A stretch of DNA of 64,000 bases, taken from positions 248,001 through 312,000 of the forward strand of contig NZ_JADJNN010000011.1 in NCBI RefSeq assembly GCF_016714285.1. The letters are read 5' to 3'. This DNA is from Nannocystis sp. GTDB lineage: Bacteria; Myxococcota_A; Polyangia; Nannocystales; Nannocystaceae. Positions 1-11,622 of the stretch are shown here, in pieces (the first letter of the stretch is position 1; every line of letters starts with the position of its first letter). The notes under the pieces were generated by a model. The model was not told where the DNA came from. It saw only the letters and a program-made list of their open reading frames with translations, and searched no databases. The translations under genes and the position numbers were made by a program.

Positions 1-314
1 CGAGGGCGCGGGAGCCCAACGCGTCCTGGCACGCGAGCAGGCGATCGCTCACCTTCTGCGCTGCTGCGCTGCACCGGTCTGAGCCCGGCCGCTGCGGCGC
101 CACCGCCGTCCAGAGCGCGCGAGCGCCCACGTACCGGGGCGCTCGCATCGGCCCGCTCCGGCCGCGTGCTGCGGTGGATAGGGAGCGAGCAATACGATAG
201 CCGGGGACCCGCGACGATAGATTGCGCGGACCACCGGACCGCTGGCGCGGCGAGCAAGGCACGTGCCAGCAGCGATCTGCCGCAACACCTCGGCCACGCG
301 AGCGACGAGTTTTG
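1..314. other. Left-edge region without a supported gene
   Basis: No open frame here has both a convincing start and a recognisable protein. The short frames on either strand encode Arg/Ala/Pro-rich strings typical of shadows in GC-rich DNA. The region probably holds the upstream sequence of the regulator that starts at 360, and possibly the end of something beyond the window edge. Confidence 0.4.
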
Positions 315-343
315 CCGCGCACGTTCAGTGAACGTTCGCGCGG
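315..343. promoter_or_regulatory. Palindrome just upstream of the enhancer-binding-type regulator
   Basis: The core ACGTTCA-G-TGAACGT is a perfect 7+7 inverted repeat around one base (321-335). It is flanked by CCGCGC (315-320) and GCGCGG (338-343), which extend the symmetry with a 2-base bulge. It ends 16 bases before the ATG at 360, so it could be an operator for autoregulation or a 5' leader hairpin. Only the symmetry is seen; the function is inferred. Confidence 0.4.
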
Positions 344-359
344 CGAGGCTTGAACGCGC

Positions 360-1901
360 ATGTTGGATGCCCTAGGCTGGCCTTCCTTGGACAGCATCGC
401 CACGCTCCGCCCGGCGGCCGAGCCAGCGCGCGGCGCCAGCCTCGTCGATGCCGGGGTGACGCTGACGATCGTGGCCCACCCCGACCCGAGCCGCGTCGGC
501 GAGATGGCCGCGGTCGAGTTCGGGGCCGATCGCCGGGTCGCGCTGTCTCGCCGCGAGCCCAGCTTCTCGGGCCCGGGCGGTCCGCCGCGGCCGCTGGAGG
601 ACCCGCACCTCAGCCGCTCGCCGCTCTACCTGTCCTTCGAGGCAGGTGACTTCCCGGTCTGGGCCGATCCGGGCACCGCACCCTCGGTGGTGCGCTCGCT
701 GCACGGCCCGCGCAACCGGGCCTGGTACGTCGCGCTGGCCGGGCGGGTCGGCCTGCTGATCGAGCCGGGCCTGCGCGCCCCGGCCCCGCGCGAGGGTCAC
801 GGCCTCATCGGCGTCAGCACGGCGACCGAGCGAGTGCGCGAGCAGATCGCGATGGCCGCCGCGAGCGAGCTGCCCGTGCTGCTCCTCGGCGAGACCGGCA
901 CCGGCAAGGAGCTGGCGGCGCTGGCGATCCACGCCGCGAGCGCGCGCCACAAGGGCCCGCTGGTGGCGGTCAACCTCTCGGCGATCCCCGAGAGCACGGC
1001 GGCGAGCCAGCTGTTCGGCCACGTCCGCGGGGCCTTCACCGACGCGGCCCAGGCCCACGACGGCTACTTCGTGCAGGCCAGCGGCGGCACCCTCTTCCTC
1101 GACGAGATCGGCGAGGCCGCGGTCCCCCTGCAGGTCCAGCTGCTGCGGGCGCTCGAGCAGCAGGAGATCCAGCCGATCGGCGGGCGCGTGCGCGGCGTCG
1201 ACGTCCGCGTGCTCGCGGCGACCGACACGGACCTCGACGCCGCCGTCGCGAGCGGCCGCTTCCGTCAGGCGCTGCTGTTCCGCCTGCGCGGGCTGACCCT
1301 GCGCATGCAGCCGCTGCGCGAGCGCCCGGCCGATGTCGCGGTGCAGCTGGTCCACTTCCTCGCCCGCTCGCTCGACACCCTCGGCCAGGGCGAGCGCCTG
1401 CACCTGCGCTCGTGGCACGACGCCCCGTGGCTCGACCTCGCCGCGGTCGAGGCGGCCCTCATCGCGCGCTGGCCCGGCAACTCGCGCGAGCTGCGGGCCA
1501 CCGCCGGTCAGGCCGCGCTGGTCCACGCCACCGACCCGCACGTGCAGCTCGTCACCGGCGAGTCGACGGCCCCGCCGATCCCCAGCGACTCGGCCGTGCG
1601 ACGGGCCGCGGGCACGGCTGGGTCGCCGGCCGACGCCGCCACCCGGCTCAGCGAGAGCGCCGTGCGCGACGCCCTCGCGCTGCACAATCACTCGGTCCGC
1701 GGCGCCGCGCGAGCCCTGCAGGTCGCGCCCAACACCCTCTACGCGCGCATGAACGAGCTCGGCATCCGCCGCGCCGGCGACCTCTCCGACGACGCGCTCG
1801 CGGCGGCGAAGGCCGCCACCGGCGGCGACCTCGAGGCGATGGCCCGGCACCTCGGCGTCTCGCTGCGCGGCCTGCAGCGCCGCCTCGGCCGCGGCGACTG
1901 A
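360..1901 (+). CDS. Sigma-54-type (AAA+) transcriptional regulator with FHA-like N-terminus and Fis HTH
   Basis: This 513-residue protein has the layout of a bacterial enhancer-binding protein. An N-terminal ~125 residues look like a degenerate FHA (phosphothreonine-reading) domain. A central AAA+ domain follows, with Walker A GETGTGKE and Walker B FLDEIGE. At the C-terminus is a Fis-type helix-turn-helix, with a second HTH-like stretch at the very end. The sigma-54 contact loop, normally GAFTGA, reads GAFTDA, so the second Gly is replaced by Asp; in studied homologues that loop is needed to engage sigma-54. It may therefore be a weakened activator or work without sigma-54. Myxobacteria have many FHA-EBP regulators that take signals from Ser/Thr kinases, and two such kinases lie in this window. 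Confidence 0.85.
   Translation: MLDALGWPSLDSIATLRPAAEPARGASLVDAGVTLTIVAHPDPSRVGEMAAVEFGADRRVALSRREPSFSGPGGPPRPLEDPHLSRSPLYLSFEAGDFPVWADPGTAPSVVRSLHGPRNRAWYVALAGRVGLLIEPGLRAPAPREGHGLIGVSTATERVREQIAMAAASELPVLLLGETGTGKELAALAIHAASARHKGPLVAVNLSAIPESTAASQLFGHVRGAFTDAAQAHDGYFVQASGGTLFLDEIGEAAVPLQVQLLRALEQQEIQPIGGRVRGVDVRVLAATDTDLDAAVASGRFRQALLFRLRGLTLRMQPLRERPADVAVQLVHFLARSLDTLGQGERLHLRSWHDAPWLDLAAVEAALIARWPGNSRELRATAGQAALVHATDPHVQLVTGESTAPPIPSDSAVRRAAGTAGSPADAATRLSESAVRDALALHNHSVRGAARALQVAPNTLYARMNELGIRRAGDLSDDALAAAKAATGGDLEAMARHLGVSLRGLQRRLGRGD
628..647. repeat. Copy of dispersed palindrome (inside regulator gene)
   Basis: ACCTGTCC then TTCGA then GGCAGGT is an imperfect copy of the recurring ACCTGTCC-N4-GGACAGGT palindrome. 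It lies in the FHA-like coding part of the regulator without disturbing the frame. Confidence 0.4.
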
Positions 1902-1914
1902 CGCGGCACATCGG

Positions 1915-2124
1915 TTGCATCGAGGCCCGCGGTGCCACACGACGACGCGCAGCGTCGAGCCCCTCGCGCTGCGCCTCGATCGCGTCGGTCACAGCCTCGC
2001 GATCGACGCCCACGCCGACACCCGCGACCTCATGGTCCTGCCGATCGACCTCAGCGGCGCGCCGCTCAGCCTCGAGGTCGAGCTCACCGTGGAGCGCGCC
2101 GAGTGGGCCGCCGAGCTCCCCTGA
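1915..2124 (+). CDS. Small hypothetical protein
   Basis: This possible 69-residue protein begins at a TTG, 13 bases after the regulator's stop. The frame keeps the strong third-position G/C bias of neighbouring genes from about residue 14 onward, and the sequence (alternating hydrophobic and acidic, ending in WAAELP) looks protein-like rather than Arg-rich shadow. No family is recognised. The start is uncertain, and it may be the remnant of a longer gene. Confidence 0.35.
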   Translation: MHRGPRCHTTTRSVEPLALRLDRVGHSLAIDAHADTRDLMVLPIDLSGAPLSLEVELTVERAEWAAELP

Positions 2125-2141
2125 GCCAGGGAGCCTGGCGC

Positions 2142-3044
2142 TCACGGCACCTCGGGGCCGACCTTGCTGCCAGGCGGCACGCTCGCGGTGATGAACGAGC
2201 CCGCGGCGATGATGCTGCCCGCGCCGATGACCGTCTCGCCGCCGAGGATCGTGGTATTCGCGTAGATCGTCACGTCATCCTCGACCGTGGGGTGGCGCCG
2301 CGGCGAGCGGCGTCCGGTCTCGTGCGGCACCGACAATGCCCCGAGGGTGACACCCTGGTAGAGCTTCACGCGATCGCCCAGGACCGCCGTCTCGCCGATG
2401 ACCACGCCGGTCGCGTGATCGATGAACAGGCTCTGGCCGATCGTCGCCCCCGGGTGGATATCCGTGCCGGTACGCGAGTGCGCCCACTCGGCCATCACCC
2501 GCGGCATCAGCGGGACGCCCAGCGCGTGCAGCTTGTGGGCGATGCGATACACGCTCACGGCGAGCACCCCGGGGTATGCGAGGATCACCTCGTCGAGGCT
2601 CTTGGCCGCCGGATCGCCGTCGAACGCCGCCTGGACGTCCTGGATGAGGGTCCGCCGGATCCCGGGCAGCGCGTCGAGGAACGCGTCGGCGATGCGCCCC
2701 GCCACCTGCACCCATTGCGAGGTCTCGTCGAAGCCGCGGCCCGTCACCTCCTCGCGGTGCAGCACGCACAGCTCGACCTGCTGCCCGAGCCGGGTCCGCA
2801 GCGAGTTCGCCGAGCGCTCGATGTGGCGCGCGAGCTCCTTCGACTCGATGTTGGTCCGCCCCCAATATCCCGGGTACAGCAGCTCGAGGATCGATTCGAC
2901 GATCTCCACGATCTCCTCCCGGGACGGGAGGAAGCGCTTGCCGATGCGGTGCGCCCGCGGGTCGCTGCCATAGCTGGCGATCAACGCCTCGACGGCGGGA
3001 TTGCGCGGGTGATTGGCCGGACTCTGCGGGGCATCGGAGCTCAT
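2142..3044 (-). CDS. cysE: Serine O-acetyltransferase
   Basis: It acetylates L-serine with acetyl-CoA to O-acetylserine, the first step of cysteine synthesis, in the cytoplasm. From the ATG at 3044 (chosen because the sequence before it is not family-like) the protein has 300 residues. An alpha-helical N-terminal domain of about 190 residues is followed by a left-handed beta-helix of hexapeptide repeats. The active-site signature is clear: TDIHPGA at 194-200 and the Asp209-His210 pair in IDHATGVVIGE, then the VTLGA turn. The N-terminal domain is of the longer serine acetyltransferase type. It lies 112 bases downstream of a cysteine desulfurase-like gene on the same strand, suggesting a small cysteine/sulfur unit. 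Confidence 0.9.
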   Translation of the reverse strand: MSSDAPQSPANHPRNPAVEALIASYGSDPRAHRIGKRFLPSREEIVEIVESILELLYPGYWGRTNIESKELARHIERSANSLRTRLGQQVELCVLHREEVTGRGFDETSQWVQVAGRIADAFLDALPGIRRTLIQDVQAAFDGDPAAKSLDEVILAYPGVLAVSVYRIAHKLHALGVPLMPRVMAEWAHSRTGTDIHPGATIGQSLFIDHATGVVIGETAVLGDRVKLYQGVTLGALSVPHETGRRSPRRHPTVEDDVTIYANTTILGGETVIGAGSIIAAGSFITASVPPGSKVGPEVP

Positions 3045-3156
3045 GGTGATCGTCGCAGTCTCGCACACCGCGTCACGACCCCGCCAGCCCCGCTCGCCCC
3101 CGGTCGCCCGATTGGCCACGCGCTGATCTGCCCGCGGCCGCCGCCTGACCGGGGGC

Positions 3157-4395
3157 TCACCCGACGATCGGCGCCAGCGCGGCGATCAGCCGGTCCACCT
3201 CGTCCGCGCGGTTGTAGTGGACCAGCGACACCCGCACCACCCCGTCCTGCGCCCGCAGGCCCAGGCGATCGATCAGCGCCCGCGCATAGAAGTCGCCGAA
3301 GCGGACGCCAATCCCCTGCGCCGCCAGCCGCGGCGGCAGCTCCGACGAGCGCATGCCCGCCACCACGAAGCTGATCGTCGGCACGCGCACCTGTCTGTCG
3401 GGACATGTCTCTCCGACCACCCGCACGCGCGGACACGCGGCCAGGAACTCCAGCAGACGCGCCGACAGGGCCTCCTCGTGGGCCGCGATCGCCGCCCAGG
3501 CCCGGGCCCGCGGCCCCACCTCGGCGGGCCCATCCAACGCCTCCCCCAATTCATCGAGATACCTCGGGATCGCCGCGCAGCCAGCCACCAGCTCGTAACA
3601 TACACCGCCCGGCTCGAGCCGGTACGCCCCCGCGTCAGCCAGGAAGTGGTGATTGATGTTCGCCAGCTCCGCGAAGAAACCGGGCGACAGATACGCCGCC
3701 GCCAGGTGCGGACCGTAGACCTTGTATACGCTGAACACGTAGCCGTCGGCCCCCAGCGCCGCCGCGTCCACTCCCCGGTGCGGCGCGTAGGCGACGCCGT
3801 CGACGAACAGCCGCGCCCCGACCGAGTGCACCATATCGGCGACCGCCGCGACGTCGTGGATCGTCCCCACCACGTTGGAGCAGTGGGTCATGCACACCAA
3901 GCGCGTGCGGGCCGACAGCAGCGGCGCCAGCCCGGCCGGCTCGAGGCGCAGGCGCTCGCGCTCGATCGGCCAGCTGCGCACCACGACCCCCTGCCCGGCG
4001 AGCCGCGCCCACGCCCCGACGTTGGCCTCGTGGTCCGCCTCGCTCACCACGATCTCGTCGCCCGGCCGCAGCGACGGCGCCAGCGCGGCCGCCAGGTTGA
4101 ACACGAGCTGCGTCGTCGACGAGCCGATGATCACCGGCCCCGGTCCGTCGCCCAGCAGCGACGCCAGCGCCCGCTCGCCGGCCAGGACCCGCTCGACGGC
4201 CACGCGCGAGCGGGCGTAGCTCGCCCCGTGCTGCACGTTGCAGCTGCGCAGATAATCCGCGATCTCATCGATCACCGAGCCGAGGATCTGCGAGCCACCG
4301 GCGTTGTCGAGCAACAGCTCGTCCCCCGCGAGGCCAGGGAAGCGAGCACGAATGCGGTCGAGCGAGCGCTGCACGCCGCGAGGATAACCCGTCAC
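3157..4395 (-). CDS. Cysteine desulfurase-like class V aminotransferase
   Basis: This 412-residue PLP enzyme of fold type I belongs to the class V aminotransferase / cysteine desulfurase-like group. Visible landmarks are His122 in the EADHEANV motif (stacks on PLP), Asp199 in FVDG (contacts the PLP ring nitrogen), His206, and Lys225 in SVYKVYGPH (Schiff-base lysine). The family removes sulfur from cysteine or performs related C-S chemistry, but this subgroup is less characterised than IscS/SufS, so the substrate is not certain. It precedes the serine acetyltransferase gene on the same strand. A copy of the dispersed palindrome (3389-3408) is embedded in its C-terminal coding part. Confidence 0.85.
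   Translation of the reverse strand: MTGYPRGVQRSLDRIRARFPGLAGDELLLDNAGGSQILGSVIDEIADYLRSCNVQHGASYARSRVAVERVLAGERALASLLGDGPGPVIIGSSTTQLVFNLAAALAPSLRPGDEIVVSEADHEANVGAWARLAGQGVVVRSWPIERERLRLEPAGLAPLLSARTRLVCMTHCSNVVGTIHDVAAVADMVHSVGARLFVDGVAYAPHRGVDAAALGADGYVFSVYKVYGPHLAAAYLSPGFFAELANINHHFLADAGAYRLEPGGVCYELVAGCAAIPRYLDELGEALDGPAEVGPRARAWAAIAAHEEALSARLLEFLAACPRVRVVGETCPDRQVRVPTISFVVAGMRSSELPPRLAAQGIGVRFGDFYARALIDRLGLRAQDGVVRVSLVHYNRADEVDRLIAALAPIVG
3389..3408. repeat. Copy of dispersed palindrome (inside aminotransferase gene)
   Basis: ACCTGTC, then TGTCG, then GGACATGT: a degenerate copy of the recurring palindrome, read through in frame by the aminotransferase gene on the minus strand. Confidence 0.4.
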
Positions 4396-4479
4396 CGCGA
4401 AGTTGTCGCCGAGATCGATCCGCCAGCCGGCGAGGACGACGAAGCCCTCGCGGTGAGCACAGTGTTCGCGGCAGGCCGC

Positions 4480-4944
4480 CTATTGTTGCTTGGCGCCGAG
4501 GCACGCCTGCAACGCGTCGCTGGGGGTCCAGCCGCAGCTCCCACCCCCCTGGCGCTCACATTTCGCGGACTTGTAGCATTCGTACTCGGGCCGGTATTCG
4601 CAGGTGGTCATAATCTCCTCCCCGAGCTCGGCGCACACGGTGCCCGAGCAGCCGGTCGGCGCGCAGGCCTTGGCGCCGCCGGTCTCCGCCGGGCAGCTGA
4701 CCACCTCCCAGCCGCAGCTCGCGTCCGCCTGCTTGAGGCAGCGCCCGCTCGGGCCCGCGACCGTCACGCCGTCGGCGCACGGACTGTTCGGCATCCCGAT
4801 CGCCGGACCGCAGGCCTCCACCGGGCAAAGCCCCGCGCCGGGCCCCGGCCCCGACGTCACTGGCGGCTCGGGCGCCGGCTTCGGCCCGCACCCGGCGACC
4901 GCGAAAGTGAGGACAATGACGAATGACCGGGCGAGGCGCTGCAT
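4480..4944 (-). CDS. Cys-rich lipoprotein, unknown function
   Basis: This 154-residue exported protein begins with MQRLARSF, a hydrophobic stretch, and a lipobox AVAGC that puts the acylated cysteine near residue 19. A short Pro/Gly-rich linker follows, and the mature part has well over ten cysteines in a pattern suggesting a disulfide-stabilised extracytoplasmic domain. No family is recognised. It lies upstream of the aminotransferase gene on the same strand with an 84-base gap, so co-transcription is possible but the functions look unrelated. Confidence 0.7.
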   Translation of the reverse strand: MQRLARSFVIVLTFAVAGCGPKPAPEPPVTSGPGPGAGLCPVEACGPAIGMPNSPCADGVTVAGPSGRCLKQADASCGWEVVSCPAETGGAKACAPTGCSGTVCAELGEEIMTTCEYRPEYECYKSAKCERQGGGSCGWTPSDALQACLGAKQQ

Positions 4945-5021
4945 GGCCGCAGACTACCGCCAACAGCCCCGCGCAGCCGGACCGCGCGTGTGGCCCAGGT
5001 CACGCGCCAGGAGGCCCGGTC

Positions 5022-6524
5022 TTACCGCGTGGCCCCGCCACCGAGCCCGGCGACATCTCGGTCGCTCGCGCCCTCGTCCGCTTGCTTGTTTCGCGCCCCG
5101 CCCGGGCCCTGCCAGTCCGCGTCCGCGAGCCCGAGCGCCGCGCCGATGCGGTCCAGCGCCGCGCTCGCGGCGGGGCTGACCGTCGTGCCGAATCGTGGCA
5201 GCGCCCCCGGCGACTCCGCGGCGGAGCGACACACCGACGCGACGAAGCGGCGATAGTGGCGTCCGATCGCCGCGGGCAGGCCCGCCACGATCCGGCCGAG
5301 CTCGCCGAGGCGCGCCTCGTCGAGCCCGGACGCCATATCGCCGAGCCCCTGGTACGCCGCCTCGGCGGCCGGTGAGAAGCGGAAGCTGTCGCCGAGCTGC
5401 GCCGGGACCGCGAAGTTCATGATCCAGTCGACCTCGATCCGCTCCAGCCTATCGAACTTGCCGTCGGCGTGCACGACCATCCCGAGCAGCGCGGCGATCG
5501 ACGCATACAGCACATCGCGCTCGCCCTGCGGCAGTCCAGCGGCCCATTCGCCGAGGCTCGCAATCACGGCAGCCGCATCCGGATCGGCCGGCGCCGCCCC
5601 CGGAGGCGGTCGCGCGTCGGCGTTGTCGGGCCGATCGATCCACGGCAAGATCAGCAGCCCAGCCTCCGCGACCAGGCGCTCGACCAGGCCCTGCTCGAGC
5701 CGCATCCCGCGCTGCAATGCCAGCACCCGCAGGGCGGCCTCGACCAGGTCCTCGGCGGGCAACACCAGCGGATCGGCGTCGAGCAGCGAATACTCCACGT
5801 GCAGGCGCAGGTGCGGCTCGCCGCCGCGCTCCCGCGAAGCCCGCATATACAGCACCTCGGGGTCGTTGCCATTGGCGGCGAAGCGCAGCCCGCCGGTATA
5901 CCAATTGTCGGCCGAGGAGAACGGCGTCGGCGCATATCCAGAGCGCTCCTCGACGATGCTATCGAGGGTCGGCGCCAGGTACAGCATTTTGGGTTGACCG
6001 GTGGCGGTGCCGGCCTCGAATACGTAGAAGAAGGGCGCCGCGTCGCCCTCGTGCGCATAGCCGAGATAGATCGCCATCGGCGCGAAGCGGGCGAAGGCCA
6101 GACGCGGCGGCGTGATGACCTCGACGTGCGCGAAGGGCCGGGCGATCCGCCCCCCGAAGCGCTCCCGCACCGCGGCGACGGTCGGCAGCAGGTGATCTGC
6201 GGGCGCCACGACCCCGATCGGGGTGTCCCATGATATGCCCCGCTCCCGCCCGAGCGTGACCCGCACGGCCTCGGTCTGGCCGGTGAAGATCGAGGTCACC
6301 GGCAGCCGGCGCGCGTGCGTGGCCCGCAGCCGGTACACAGCGTTCCCCGCGGCGTCGCGCGCCTGGGCTTCGCCGCTGCTCGCCCGCTCGCGCGCGCTCC
6401 CGCGGGTCTTGACCGCCATCAAAGCGTCGAGAAATGCATCGACTGTGTTCGCGTCGATGTCTTCGGAAGCAGGAAAGCTGCGGGCGAGCAGCTGGCTCAG
6501 GGCGGCGCGATTACGGGCGAGCAT
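5022..6524 (-). CDS. TerB-like domain protein with unknown N-terminal half
   Basis: This 500-residue protein starts at 6524, preceded at good spacing by GGAGGGAG; an upstream in-frame ATG at 6602 lacks such a site. The C-terminal part contains a TerB-like helical segment (YASIAALLGMVVHADGKFDR), as in tellurite-resistance-type proteins that sense stress at the membrane. The first ~330 residues, with a central beta-rich stretch, match no family I recognise. No signal peptide or membrane helix is evident. It is divergent from the kinase-TPR gene, sharing about 150 bases of upstream sequence. Confidence 0.7.
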   Translation of the reverse strand: MLARNRAALSQLLARSFPASEDIDANTVDAFLDALMAVKTRGSARERASSGEAQARDAAGNAVYRLRATHARRLPVTSIFTGQTEAVRVTLGRERGISWDTPIGVVAPADHLLPTVAAVRERFGGRIARPFAHVEVITPPRLAFARFAPMAIYLGYAHEGDAAPFFYVFEAGTATGQPKMLYLAPTLDSIVEERSGYAPTPFSSADNWYTGGLRFAANGNDPEVLYMRASRERGGEPHLRLHVEYSLLDADPLVLPAEDLVEAALRVLALQRGMRLEQGLVERLVAEAGLLILPWIDRPDNADARPPPGAAPADPDAAAVIASLGEWAAGLPQGERDVLYASIAALLGMVVHADGKFDRLERIEVDWIMNFAVPAQLGDSFRFSPAAEAAYQGLGDMASGLDEARLGELGRIVAGLPAAIGRHYRRFVASVCRSAAESPGALPRFGTTVSPAASAALDRIGAALGLADADWQGPGGARNKQADEGASDRDVAGLGGGATR

Positions 6525-6659
6525 CGGGGCACTCCCTCCGGCCAGGTCGCCAGCGCTGCCATCGATCACCGCGATCGCCGCTGGTCGGTGGCTCGCTGGC
6601 AAGGTACACCGGAGTCATGGATTCCGGCAACCCGGCGCTGCCACCCACGCGGACCGATC

Positions 6660-6666
6660 GGGAGGG
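6660..6666 (+). promoter_or_regulatory. Ribosome binding site deciding the GTG start of the kinase-TPR gene
   Basis: GGGAGGG lies 8 bases before a GTG-GTG pair at 6675-6680. The first in-frame ATG would be far downstream, just before the kinase domain, so this site supports the GTG start. The ATG at 6667 is in another frame and meets a stop after four codons. Confidence 0.5.
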
Positions 6667-6674
6667 ATGAATCG

Positions 6675-9829
<3,155 letters not shown>

Positions 9830-9845
9830 CCTCCTCCATTCGGCG

Positions 9846-10775
9846 TCAGCCCGGGACGATCGGCACGCAGCAGCCGGTCGAGCAGAAGGTGCCCTCGGGG
9901 CAGTCGGAGTTGCCCATGTTGTCGACCTTGCACGGGTCGGTGTTGTCGCAGCTGGGCATGTCGCAGCCGGGCGGCGGCTCGGTCTCGCCGAAGCAGACCT
10001 CGCAGTTCTCGGGCTGACACGCGTCGTCGCAGTCGTCGTTCTTGCTGCACTGCAGGCAGGTGTCGATCGCGTCGAGCGAGCAGTTCTGGTCGCCGAGGAA
10101 GATGTCGTACACCATGCCGTCGACGCTGACCGTGCAGCAGCCGAAGCAGTCGCAGCCGTTGGGCACCTGGCAGGTATCCACGCACTCCTGGGTCTGCTCC
10201 GCGGGGCACATGGCCTTCGGGTCATATGGACATTTGTCGCCGCCCGGGCCCTTGGGGTCGCACTTGAGGTCCCACGCGCAGTCGCCCTTGCCGCCGCCGG
10301 AGTTGCCGTCGAAGAAGCAGTCCTGCTTGCACGGGTCCATGTTGTCGCCCGGGAGGCCGGTGGCGAAGGTGTCCTCGCGGTCGTCGCAGGGCGAGATGCA
10401 CTCGGGGTCGGCGGTGTCGATCTTGCCATCATTGTCGTTATCGATGCAGTCGCCGCAGGCGTAGGTCGCCCCGTCGCACTGCAAGGGCACGCAGACGCCG
10501 CCGCCGGTGGTCGCGTCGCCGGTGGTCGCGCTGGTGCCGGTGGTCTGCCCCGCGCTGGCGGTGCCGGTGGTCTCGGGCACGCCGGTCGAGAGCGCCTCGG
10601 TCGCGCCGCTGGTCGTGGGCTCGCTGCCAGTGCTCGGCGTGACGGTGGTCGGGCCGTTGCCGCTCGAGCTCGAAGCCGTGGAGCTGGACTCTGCGCTGTC
10701 CCCGTTGTCCGGGCTCTTGCACGCGAATGTGAGGAGGGCGAGGGCGAGGCTGGGGACGATCGTGAGGCGATGCAT
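9846..10775 (-). CDS. Cys-rich lipoprotein, unknown function
   Basis: This 309-residue lipoprotein starts at MHRLTIV (10775) with a hydrophobic signal ending in the lipobox LTFAC. About 80 residues of Ser/Thr/Gly-rich linker follow, then a Cys-rich domain with many CD/DC pairs (CGDCIDNDNDGKIDTADPEC and similar). The N-D-x-D-G-x-x-D segment resembles a calcium-binding loop of the kind found in MopE-like and thrombospondin-3 type proteins. No enzyme family is recognised. It is convergent with the kinase-TPR gene (16-base gap). Confidence 0.75.
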   Translation of the reverse strand: MHRLTIVPSLALALLTFACKSPDNGDSAESSSTASSSSGNGPTTVTPSTGSEPTTSGATEALSTGVPETTGTASAGQTTGTSATTGDATTGGGVCVPLQCDGATYACGDCIDNDNDGKIDTADPECISPCDDREDTFATGLPGDNMDPCKQDCFFDGNSGGGKGDCAWDLKCDPKGPGGDKCPYDPKAMCPAEQTQECVDTCQVPNGCDCFGCCTVSVDGMVYDIFLGDQNCSLDAIDTCLQCSKNDDCDDACQPENCEVCFGETEPPPGCDMPSCDNTDPCKVDNMGNSDCPEGTFCSTGCCVPIVPG

Positions 10776-10861
10776 ACGCGGAGGGCCGCGCGACGTGGCG
10801 AGACCGCGCGGTAACGGGTGAGACAGGGGCCGGCGCGGCCATTCCAAGGCGGACTCGCCTT

Positions 10862-11476
10862 TTACAGCGAGACGTCGACCACGTAGACGCCGTAGTCGGA
10901 GCTGGCGCTGCCGGTGACGTGGATCGAGCCCGGCACGCGGACGATCGTGCCGTCACCGGCGTCCTTGGTCTGGCCGCTCATGCTGAGGTCGAGGGCGACG
11001 TCGCCGACCAGGTCGTGGTCCATGACGAAGGTGCCGCGGAGCGTGCCGCTGAAGTCCGCGTCCGGCAGGCCCTTGAAGCTCATATCGAGCGCGGCTGGCC
11101 CGCCGTTGTAGATCACCTCGACGTCGCCCTCGAGGACGACGTCGGCGTAGTCCTCCGCGAGGGTCATCTCGAGGCGCATGCCCTTGTTCTTCGAATTGCC
11201 CTGGTCGACCTTGCCGCCGATGACCATCAGGCCCGAGAGATCGCCGGGGCCCGATTGCTCGGGGATGTTGGCGCTGCTGGCGGCGTTGAAGCCGGCGAAG
11301 CCGAGGTCGATCGCACGGTCGATCGCGCGGTCGAGGCCGAGGTAGGCCAGGCGCGCCGAGGCCTCGTCGTCGACCGCGCCCTTCGGGCCGCCGCCGTTGC
11401 AGCCGGGCGCGGACGGGCCGACGAGGGCGACGAGGAGGCAGAGGACGGACCGTCGCAAGAGCTGGGGGCGGGACAT
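10862..11476 (-). CDS. Predicted lipoprotein, unknown function
   Basis: This 204-residue protein starts MSRPQLLRRSVLCLL with a signal ending near SAPGC, a plausible lipobox. The mature part has alternating hydrophobic/polar beta-strand character (MRLEMTLAEDYADVVLEGDVEVIYNGG), suggesting a beta-rich surface protein. There are few cysteines, unlike its neighbours. No family is recognised. It lies 146 bases downstream of the DUF4215/DUF1554 gene and 86 bases upstream of the next lipoprotein, all on the same strand. Confidence 0.65.
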   Translation of the reverse strand: MSRPQLLRRSVLCLLVALVGPSAPGCNGGGPKGAVDDEASARLAYLGLDRAIDRAIDLGFAGFNAASSANIPEQSGPGDLSGLMVIGGKVDQGNSKNKGMRLEMTLAEDYADVVLEGDVEVIYNGGPAALDMSFKGLPDADFSGTLRGTFVMDHDLVGDVALDLSMSGQTKDAGDGTIVRVPGSIHVTGSASSDYGVYVVDVSL

Positions 11477-11622
11477 GTCGCTTGGACCGCGCTCGCAGGT
11501 CCGTTTCCAACCCATGGGTCCACCGCCATCGTCGGGGCCAATCCCCTGGTCAACGCCCCGTGCTCTCCGGGGCTGCCGGAGAACGAAGCGCCGACGTGGG
11601 TGCGGTCGACCGGATCTCATTT

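Noticed and set aside
49..297. 82-codon minus-strand frame at the left edge
   Set aside because: Arg/Gly/Ala-rich, no ribosome binding site and no protein-like pattern.
1932..3374. 480-codon plus-strand frame over the serine acetyltransferase gene
   Set aside because: Arg/Pro/His-rich shadow of the minus-strand genes cysE and the desulfurase-like gene.
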